In this document: one piece after another, positions 56,564 through 64,000 of the stretch
Layout of the letters: every line of letters starts with the position of its first letter
Numbering within the stretch: position 1 is the first letter of the stretch
Assembly: GCF_963678975.1 (NCBI RefSeq)
Contig: NC_089281.1
Coordinates: 8,333,277-8,397,276, forward strand
DNA from: Dysidea avara
Taxonomy: Eukaryota > Porifera > Demospongiae > Dictyoceratida > Dysideidae
Direction of reading: 5' to 3'
DNA length: 64,000 nucleotides
Notes under the pieces: generated by a model
Told to the model about the DNA's origin: nothing
Databases searched by the model: none
Seen by the model: only the letters and a program-made list of their open reading frames with translations
Position numbers and translations under genes: made by a program

Positions 56564-57559
56564 ATTGTCAGACTTGCAAAATACTTATCACAGTCAAGGG
56601 GGTGGCACTATTACAAATATATCTTGTACTCTGATGGCTTTGTCTTCAGTTGGTGTGGTCAAACTCGAAAAATGCTACCTCTAAAAACCAGGAGCTAAAG
56701 AAAGAACCATGCAACATTAATACACAAACCACATGCTTACTGCACAAGTCAATGGCGAATGCATACAGCATTAAACTCATTAACTACCTTGTGTAAAGTA
56801 TTAATTATTACTTAAATAAACTATAAATATAAACCATAAACAATGCATATAAGTATGTACCTTGACTGTTTACAGTTTATCTAGTGTATATTCTCACTAA
56901 ACAAAGCCATTAGTTAACTCTATTTTTGTACAAAATTTTAAGGTTTCTTAGTGTCTAACCACATCGTAACAACATTACACTGAATGTCCTTATGCTGATC
57001 AGACTTTGCTGACAACCCATATACTGAGAACAATAATACTCACTTGCAGCTATCATATCTAACTTAGTTATTGTGGACAAGGTGTGCCTGCAAAATTAGC
57101 TACTGTACTCTACTATAGACCAGCCACTATGTATGCAATAGATACAGCACTGTGTGGGTGCTTGTATTGTGCTGGTGGGTTAAAAAGCTATTATTCTTCT
57201 CCAGTGTCAGATTCTGGCAGATGAGTCTGATCTGTGAACCATTCACATCCAATCAGAGCACTATAGAGCACACGATCATGTCATGCACACATAGTTCACT
57301 TCTATCACGGTCTCTAAGGTGATAATGTGTTCTCTTACTTGTAGCCACAGTACATCCAGTGCCTATATACTTAGCCTACTGTGACATTCACAAGAACTGC
57401 AAACACAAATCATACACTATTTCCTTAATCATATAAGGTAGCTACAGTAGCTTTCGCAGTAATATGCAGTACCCACTGGCATTTACCCAGCTAATCACAG
57501 ATTTCTATTAAAAATACATACAGATCAGAGACAGTTACCAAAAAGCAATAAATTACATC

Positions 57560-57790
57560 ATTAATAATTACTATCATAAAATTTTATTGCAATATTTAAA
57601 TTGATCAAGGGATAGTGAATTTACAACATGGTCTGGTAAATCGTTCCATTTTGGTACAGTGTGAGGGAAGAAGGATCGGGTTCTAAAAAGTATTATTGCA
57701 TCAGAGAAATGGTAACTGTTAGTTCCCTTCTGCAAAGTATCTCGAACCCAACAGTGGTTAACCTGGCCTGTTATCATGAATCTCTGTTAC
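57560..57790 (-). pseudogene. Non-LTR reverse transcriptase C-terminal remnant
   Basis: The minus strand reads FRTRSFFPHTVPKWNDLPDH, then VVNSLSLDQFKYC, the usual last segment of Jockey/CR1-type RTs, ending at about 57577 with an AATAAAATTTTAT tail. About 67 codons remain. Confidence 0.65.
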
Positions 57791-58110
57791 ACTAATATAA
57801 GGTGTCTTACAAGTATCCCTATCCATAAATGGATTTAGAAAAAGTACATTAATTAAGCCATATTAAAACAAGAAATTTAAATTTGGAATAGGGATCACTG
57901 AAAAAACCAATGAAACAAGAAGGGATTAAATTGATGTGATTGCATTGCATGAATAAACACACAAATACAAATTTTTACTCACTTCATACGAGAGTGAAAC
58001 TAAGCAGGGATTTGTGGGTTTACTCCATGTAACTGGTACAAGTTGTATCAAAGTTCCTATGCAGCTACATAGCTGTTACCAGATATAATGCAACATGCAT
58101 TACACCATAC

Positions 58111-58253
58111 CTGAACTGGAAATTTGCTTTCAGTTAATACTGGGTCCCCACTCTTATTACCACCTGCCAGACTTGGGAATGTTAAGCTCAAGCCACCGGA
58201 CATAACATACCAAGCACCAAACCTGTAACTATGCAGGGCCACTAACCATTTGG
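58111..58253 (-). CDS. Possible internal exon, 47 codons
   Basis: On the minus strand an ACACAG acceptor and CAG|GTATGG donor frame 143 bp that read WLVALHSYRFGAWYVMSGG, then LSLTFPSLAGG and end ESKFPVQ, phase 0 at the donor. The composition is protein-like (Trp, Tyr, Gly), but I do not recognise it and found no partner exon. It lies within the 3.8 kb inverted-arm element, which counts against a host gene. Confidence 0.3.
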
Positions 58254-59202
58254 CTGTGTTACAAATGCACACATACATGTACCTTTTTCTTTTATGACTC
58301 ATAAGTTTGATAACACAAATAATTAGCAAGTGAGATGTTTTGTACTACAAGAAATGTTTAGTCCATGGGCCATATATTTGCATAGAATGAACAGTTGAGG
58401 TGGACCAAATACACAAATCATGATATAAAATAGTTCTATATAAAAGATGTAGGCTAGTTGCACCACCTCTCCCAATGCTACAGCACCCGCACACCACATG
58501 TCTCTACTCGATATAAAATGATAATGCACTTTATGAATACCACCGATACTAACACTGCTGTAGTAAGCTTTCCTGTATTCACATAAGGCCAGGATACTTG
58601 CTCCCCATTGGACACTTCTTCAGTATTAATGCATGGTGTGGAAACTATTCATTAAAGGAGCTAAAATCATAACAAGCTATTTGTCACTGCAATGGTTATG
58701 AAAGACTCTCTAAACACCTATGGTTACACATTACCACTTTTCTGGAGCAGCAAGAAACATTTTCATAGATATAAAAGATAATTGGTACATCTCAACACAC
58801 ATGTGATCATAATTATGTTGGTCATGTATCACAGCTTTATGAGCTCTTTCTCACTGATAGCTATAGCTTGATCACAAAATTATAGCGTTGTTCTAGTATC
58901 AGCTTGTTATTTCAGTTCCAGTTCTGGAACTGGAACAGCCTACTGTCAATGTTAACATTGCCGGGCCATGGCTTGCTGTATATGTTGGTCATTGCGTCAC
59001 GGCTAGTGGCAGCATGCAACAACCAGGAATTATGCAAGAACAGCACCAGTGGAAACAGGATAAGTAGGTGAGCCAGTAGCCATGCATGAGCAAGTAGGTG
59101 ACACTCCAATATATCCTGTACTCCAATCATCAAATTGTAAGTCAATATAGTCAAGAAATCTGCAGTTGGTGAAAGGACAAGCATCATTTGTGAAGTGTAT
59201 AA

Positions 59203-59800
59203 CAGCGTTGTAAGTGGGCCGGGTCATGCGGATTTTCCGGGTCATTTGGGTCACATTTTGTCCTGGTTAAGTGGGTCTTATCCACTTCACTGAATATCTA
59301 GGTCTGACCCGGATGAGATCACGTGTGACCATAAGTTAACAAGCTCAATTGTATTGGTGGAAATGCAGTTGTAAACACTCAAGAAACTTATGTGGAGCCA
59401 CACTCACCATTCAGGGGTATGCTTTGCTGTCTGTGCGGGATATGTAGAGGCACGCCCACTTATCAGAATTGCATCAGCTGTTCTCTGTGGGCATGCATGG
59501 CATCACAGGATCCGTGTTGCTACTTGAAATGTATCTGGGAATTCTTAATTGCTGTAGCTGCATGTAGACTTACGTGGAGCCACACCCACTTGATAATACA
59601 TAGCTACTCACTTCTTGCAGACAATCCTAAAATGCAGGGCTAACTAATGGAACTTGTGGACTTTTAATCTAGCTCTTGAAGAACGTCTCTATTTTAATTA
59701 AACTGGGTCACATGCGGGTCAGATCTGGATTACTATTTGGGTCAGTGGGTCAACCAGGTCAACAGTACTGACCCTACTGACCCACTTTAATACAACGCTG
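59203..59800. mobile_element. 598-bp TIR element CAGCGTTGTA
   Basis: CAGCGTTGTAAGTGGG... at the left pairs with CCCACTTTAATACAACGCTG at the right. Inside both ends GGGTCA/TGACCC words recur many times (GGGTCATTTGGGTCACAT; GGGTCAGTGGGTCAACC). The flanks GTGTATAA and GTGATTGA match at 5 of 8 positions, possibly a worn duplication. ORFs inside are not convincing. Confidence 0.8.
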
Positions 59801-60737
59801 GTGATTGATACTTCAGAATAACGATATGAAATATGAATTCAGACAATAATTATTTTAGCTCAAAGTTAAGGCATATACCACTGCTGCTGACGGAAGGCCA
59901 GTTTTAGGCTGGTTTTGAGAAAACTGTGTGTCTCCTCCCATCAGTTTCTATGTGGTTAGACACTATTAAACCCACAATTTGTACAAAAATGTATAACTAG
60001 TGGCTATAAAACAGTTGAAAAGATATGCACTTATATGAATTATTTATGGTTTACATTTACAGTAGTGTTTTTGAGTTGTGCTTCCTTAGTGACATAATTT
60101 ACAGAAGGTAGTTAATGAATTTACTGCTGTATGCATTCGCCATTGACTTGTGCAGTAAAGCATGTGGTTTATCAATGTGTATTAATGTTGCATGGTTCTT
60201 TCTTTGGCTCCTGGTATTTAGAGGTAGCATTTTTCAAGTTTGACTATTCCAACTGAAGAGACAAAGCTAAAAGAGTACAAGATATATTTGTAATAGTGCC
60301 ACTCCCTTGACTGTGATATAGCTATATTTTGCAAGTCTGACAAAAAAAGAAGTGACAATTAGTTGTTTCTTCTGCTTGGTCTTTGTAGTGGAAAAGAAGT
60401 GCAGCAGCTTATAAGCAGTCCAGTAACAAGTAGCCATAATAGCAGTACTAGTCTTACTAGCTACCTGTACTCACATTGACTTATCAGTCTACTGGAGTTC
60501 AGCTTCCTCGTCAGCAGTATTCAGTAACCCCAAAAGTTGGTAGAATCAATGGTTGACGTTCCATCTCACCAAAGAAAGAGCTATCAAACGTCCTTCAGTC
60601 ATAATAACACAAAATACAGTAAAAGCGCTTTAATAAGAGGTGTTAATCTATGTGTTACGTCACGTCGTGAGTCACCCGCAAACAGCGTGGTTACATAATA
60701 CTAATCACGTGAGTGACAGGGATTGGAGGTAGTGGTA

Positions 60738-61527
60738 AAACCAGGAATGAGGAAATAGGAAACGGGGAAATAGAATTCCCTCGCTGCGGATTTCCTCAAA
60801 ACATTGGTAGCTGAAGTTAGTCTGGCGCGGCCGCCCCTTCGCAAACCTTCCTGTTTGCGAAGGGGCGGCCGCGCCAGACTAGGCTGAAGTAGCAGTGACT
60901 GCTCTAATAGAGTGTTTTGTAGCTAACCTTATTATCATATATGCATGTAACTACTAACAGAATGGTGTTGTAGTCAATTCTAATGATCATATAATGCAGA
61001 TCACCGTGGCAGTATCAGTGGTTTCAGTTGAAGTGACTGCTCTATTAGAGTATAATAAATGTACTGCCATGCACTACAACATATCAAATGACATTGTATA
61101 AGTAGGCTGGCATGTATGTAAAGTTGGGCATACCACTTGTGATGAGTGACAGTCCATGCATGCACAGCAGCTAATCATACCTGTAAATAAAAGTACTGGT
61201 GTTGATAGCATTATCGACCATCAAAATTTGACTAAAGTATTATATTTATACAATCACCATTTTGTTAGTAGTTACATACATATGGCATATAACAATAATT
61301 ATTAACAATTTTTATTAAGTTACAAAACACTAGTCACTCCTAGTACGCGTTCACCTGAGCCCCCGCCAAATATAGTAATATCAAAGAGATGAACATGTGT
61401 TCACTGCCAATGTTTTGAGGAAATCCGCCCTTTCAATTACAAACGAAACGTGTTCTGCAGCGAGGGAATTCCGGCCATTTCCCCATTTCTCATTTCCTGT
61501 TTCCTATTTCCCCGTTTCTGGTTTACC
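60738..61527. repeat. Inverted repeat flanking the receptor gene 5' region
   Basis: 60738-60808 (ACCAGGAATGAGGAAATAGG, AACGGGGAAATAGAATTCCC, TCGCTGCGGATTTCCTCAAA) is the complement of 61408-61527 with two short gaps. The enclosed 600 bp hold a hairpin element and two TGCTCTAATAGAGT modules. The right arm overlaps the probable 5' UTR or promoter of the receptor exon at 61601. Confidence 0.7.
60818..60881. mobile_element. 64-bp perfect palindrome TAGTCTGGC, copy 2
   Basis: TAGTCTGGCGCGGCCGCCCC then TTCGCAAA is mirrored to CCAGACTA almost perfectly around CCTTCCTG. GCTGAAGT stands on both sides (60810-60817 and 60883-60890), a clean 8-bp duplication (9 bp with one mismatch). Confidence 0.88.
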
Positions 61528-61600
61528 ATCACCCTGGGATGGGGTGAACTTAGTCAATCCCGTTGAGGTGTCTGTTCGGAATTTACTAAAACTAGGAACA

Positions 61601-61894
61601 ATGAATCCTGTGTCAGTCCTCGTTATTATAATTACAGCTAATACGAATGCATTGTTGCTGTGCGATGGTGACTGTACGAACAACCCTGATATCAATGTTT
61701 GTCAGAAGGAGCCTAAAGATTCCGACATCACCGATATCGTCCTACTGGGTCTGTTTCCCTGTAACACACCATCATTCAGGGCAGGCGGACTAACCGCAGC
61801 CGCTCAAATGGCCATCAGACAGATCTCTTACAATGGTAACAACTCAAACTTGCTCAAGGGATATAGGCTGCAACTGTTAGTAAATGAGTCGATG
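61601..61894 (+). CDS. Class C GPCR (GABA-B/glutamate-like), first exon
   Basis: 98 codons in phase 0 before a GTAAGT donor. MNPVSVLVIIITANTNALLL is a signal peptide ending before CDGDC. The mature start has several cysteines (CDGDC, INVCQKE), then the venus-flytrap entry: DIVLLGLFPCNTPSFRAG, AAAQMAIRQISYNGNN, LLKGYRLQLLVNESM. This matches the first strand and helix of the ANF-receptor/periplasmic-binding fold of metabotropic GABA/glutamate receptors, a family greatly expanded in sponges. The ligand-binding domain would act outside the cell and signal through G proteins. The in-frame Met at 61397 upstream lies in repeat DNA, so I prefer 61601. Further exons should lie beyond 64000 or between the insertions in the intron; none was identified. 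Confidence 0.78.
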
Positions 61895-61963
61895 GTAAGT
61901 TGTCACTTATAACATGTATTTGTCAGTGTCTTCATGAAAGTAATATATTACAGTTACATATTA

Positions 61964-62590
61964 TGCACCTATCAATGTATTGCCCCACTACCCCCCCTCC
62001 CCCCCCTCGGGCATATATGGGGCTATAGTGGGGATTTGACACAGCCGAATGTCAAATGCCCCATGGTAGGGCAAACCTATCGTGTCAAATCCCCACCGTT
62101 GCAGGGGCGGATCCAGGGGGCACGTGACCCCCCCCCCCCCCTCCCTTAAAAAAATGTATATAAGATCGAGATACTCTAATAGAGCAGTCAATCACCAATC
62201 ACTCTAATAAAGCAGTTACAGTGTTCATGGGGAAGTGTAGCTTACTTAGGAAGCTATAAATAGGATTTTATTATACTTGATAAAGGATAACTAGCTATTA
62301 TTGTTGTGACCTTTTTTTTTTTTTTTTTTTTTTTTGCTCTTCAACTTTTTTTCAGCAAGGTGCCCCCCCTCTTTCCAACTCTGGATCCGCCCCTGCGTTG
62401 GCCCCAGTTGCAACGCAGGATTTACTCGGGATTTGACATAGCGAAGGAAGTTGCAACAAAAAAATATTTTGGTGCTTACTGAACGATCGTCAAATGCCCC
62501 ATAGTGGGGCAGCAGTTTCGTGTCAATTCCCCCTGTAAAGCCCCACTTACGCCCGAGGGGGGGGGGTGGGGCAATACATTGATAGGTGCA
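61964..62590. mobile_element. TIR element TGCACCTATCAATGTATTG, TSD TTA, carrying a nested MITE
   Basis: TGCACCTATCAATGTATTGC then CCCAC is mirrored by TGGGGCAATACATTGATAGG then TGCA at 62566-62590. TTA flanks both ends, as in PIF/Harbinger elements. Inside both ends GTCAAATGCCCCAT recurs. A hAT-like MITE interrupts it. It lies in intron 1 of the receptor gene. Confidence 0.85.
62102..62395. mobile_element. hAT-like MITE CAGGGGCGGATCCAG
   Basis: CAGGGGCGGATCCAG pairs exactly with CTGGATCCGCCCCTG. CGTTG is repeated outside both ends (62097-62101, 62396-62400); a full 8-bp duplication is not preserved. The interior has two ACTCTAATAGAGCAGTCA-type modules (62170-62218) and a T27 run. Confidence 0.85.
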
Positions 62591-62593
62591 TTA

Positions 62594-63123
62594 CTTAGAA
62601 TAAAGAGTAACTTAATGATATTACATATTAAGTTACTATCTTAATAATATTAGCTACAAATAATAAGTTACTAATTTATATTCATGCTAAGTTACTTTTT
62701 TTATAAAGACAGCTAAGTTAAAGTTAACATATAAACCACATGCAGTCATGTGATGCACATCAGTCACGCGTACATGCAACACCTGAGTACCATTATAGAC
62801 GAAAGGTTAATGGATTAAGGTGATTAATTAATAGTAGAATGGATAATGGCAGTAAAATCTATTTATAATGCGTTACTTGTTCATTGTTACACGTAGTATC
62901 ACTCATTACATCGTGGTAAAGTTACTCGTTACTTTTCGCTTCTAGCTACTCGTTACGTAATAATATTACTTTCTTCATTACTAGTAACGAATTATAGTTT
63001 CCAAAAGTAACTTAAAGTTATATTACTGCATTTCTAAAAGTAACGCGTTATATTATTCAGAATCATGAATTGTAATATATATTACATAACGCGTTATATT
63101 ATGTAACGCGTTACCCCATCTCT
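62594..63123. repeat. GTTAC/GTAACGCG-rich element remnant
   Basis: Dense GTAACGCGTTA and AATATTAC words up to GCGTTACCCCATCTCTG at 63123 resemble the ends of the 10.7 kb element (TAACGCGTTACTCCCAACACTG). Its left part continues at 61935-61963, so the TTA-flanked element above is nested in it. Confidence 0.55.
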
Positions 63124-63141
63124 GAGTGCCTCTAAGAGCTA

Positions 63142-63792
63142 GTCTTGTGCCAGACACCACCTACTGCATTTAGTAGGGTCTGGTGACTTACGCTATGTTT
63201 TTGGGTCTGCCGCCATATTGTTTATGCATGGTTCCAGTCAGCCATCTTTGTTGTTCTAGCCTATCAAATCGCACTGTAACTGAGTTAAAACATCTGATTG
63301 GTTCGAGGGGTAGCCAACATCTTGGGACTCTCATACACTATCTGAGAAATCCATTAAATATTTAGAAATCCTAAATACCGAACCACGTACAAAGTAGGTT
63401 ATTCTCATTTTCGTCTGTTCATGAGTTCAATTACAGTCACCGCTCTATACAACAGTTCAAATTAACAATGCAAATTATACTTGTGTCTCTTCTGTTCCTC
63501 TCATCCCTGTCAGTTTACTCTCTCAGGTGTTCCTGTACATGTATTAGCAAAAATTCGAGGTAAAAACTTCACGATAAAAATTAAAATTAGAATTATATTG
63601 TATTTACAAAATATATTTTAAATACAGAAATATTTTTGAAATACTTAAATATTGGGACTCTCGTACACCATGTTGGGCTTTTGCGTGGGTGCTGGCTACC
63701 CCCCAGATTGGTTAGAAAAGGAAAAATGGCATATAGGGTCCAAAACTCTAGCGTTTGTCACCAGACCCTACTCAATGCAGTGGGCACGAGAC
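63142..63792. mobile_element. 651-bp TIR element GTCTTGTGCC
   Basis: GTCTTGTGCC...GCATTTAGTAGGGTCTGGTG then AC at the left is the complement of GTCACCAGACCCTACTCAAT and GGGCACGAGAC at the right. Inside, GATTGGTTCGAGGGGTAGCC (63295) and its partner at about 63693, and GGGACTCTC, also pair. An ORF starting at 63652 runs through the right arm and is not a single real gene. Confidence 0.75.
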
Positions 63793-63849
63793 CATAGCAG
63801 AGCGTTTTCAGCATGTGATCTACAACCATTGGACGCCATTTTGATACAC

Positions 63850-64000
63850 AGGTTCGAGCGTGTTGAAAAGTGTGTTAGGCACAAAGGTAATAGCAATATA
63901 ATGATGAACCCGCTTTCTGAATACGTTGAAGGATTACCTGAAGAAGCCAAGGCTTAATATAAGCAGAAAATATCGTTTATCAATGGATTAGATCCTTTTC
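63850..64000 (+). pseudogene. Fragment of a mobile-associated uncharacterised protein (cut by window end)
   Basis: After an ACACAG that could be an acceptor, the frame reads FERVEKCVRHKGN, MMNPLSEYVEGLPEEAKA, then a TAA, then YKQKISFINGLDPF to the window edge. The pattern of LSEYVxGLPEEAKxRYxxKI and GLDPF is one I associate with N-terminal regions of multi-copy uncharacterised sponge/cnidarian proteins. The TAA stands where Arg is expected, so this copy looks broken unless read through. Confidence 0.5.

Larger units (their letters stand above)
56565..60345. mobile_element. 3.8 kb element with about 420-bp inverted arms
   Basis: From TTGTCAGACTTGCAAAATA at 56567 the left arm (to about 57000) is matched by the complement of 59930-60345, ending TATTTTGCAAGTCTGACAA. 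Shared blocks include AAGAACCATGCAACATTAAT, GGCGAATGCATACAGCA and GTGTCTAACCACAT. The arms are diverged by indels. The 2.9 kb inside hold a non-LTR fragment, a possible exon and a nested TIR element, but no transposase. Either a large non-autonomous transposon or an inverted duplication. Confidence 0.65.

Noticed and set aside
59392..59643. Cys-rich 83-codon ORF
   Set aside because: It lies wholly inside the CAGCGTTGTA TIR element, with direct repeats (GTGGAGCCACAC) and no family resemblance.
63652..63850. N-terminal half of the 101-codon ORF at the window end
   Set aside because: The first part is the right arm of a TIR element; only the part after about 63850 resembles a protein family.

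Overview
This window looks like AT-rich animal nuclear DNA, most probably from a demosponge or another early-branching metazoan. The evidence is: short GT-AG introns in the recognisable genes; a first exon of a class C (GABA-B/glutamate-type) receptor at 61.6 kb; a decayed copy of a large uncharacterised gene family that I associate with sponges and cnidarians; and a very diverse mix of DNA transposons, MITEs, LTR and non-LTR retroelements. The species is inference. I see no rRNA genes, no CRISPR array and no prokaryotic operon structure.

Host-like genes are few and partial: the 3' end of a type I membrane protein (8.8-9.3 kb, three exons), a possible isolated exon at 9.86 kb, the terminal exon of a minus-strand gene (38.98-39.11 kb), two 5' exons starting with a signal peptide (48.56-48.94 kb), a possible minus-strand exon (58.1-58.25 kb) and the receptor exon (61.60-61.89 kb). 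Almost everything else is mobile or tandemly repeated.

Layout. 0-8.7 kb: nested inverted-repeat elements (foldbacks, MITEs, a 3 kb element with ends like TAGAGTAGGGACC). 10.3-10.8 kb: decayed Ty3/Gypsy reverse transcriptase. 10.87-21.57 kb: one very large element bounded by CAGTGTTGGG inverted ends and a perfect 8-bp duplication (CTGATTTT). It carries a 300-bp TIR element, a 3.5 kb minisatellite with a decayed tail, and an apparently intact 2.83 kb two-gene Tc1/IS630-like transposon at 18.41-21.24 kb. 21.6-24.1 kb: a broken gene of the uncharacterised family, split by a hAT-like MITE. 24.7-26.3 kb: decayed Ty3/Gypsy integrase, split by another MITE. 26-40 kb: AT-rich DNA with three CACTG MITEs, SINE-like repeats, two non-LTR 3' ends and microsatellites. 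40.49-43.70 kb: a complete but RT-less LTR element with 105-bp LTRs. 45.2-47.9 kb: two non-LTR reverse transcriptase fragments. 49.8-53.9 kb: a 31-bp minisatellite of about 4 kb. 54-60.9 kb: foldbacks and a 3.8 kb element with roughly 400-bp inverted arms. 60.7-64 kb: receptor exon and nested TIR elements, ending in a broken gene fragment.

The most self-contained system is the two-gene transposon: an intron-containing DD34E transposase faces a convergent 369-residue accessory protein that ends in a SHOCT-like helical hairpin. Both genes lie between 32-bp inverted ends with TA flanks. It sits inside the 10.7 kb element, which was itself inserted into an old Ty3/Gypsy copy, so at least three insertion layers can be read.
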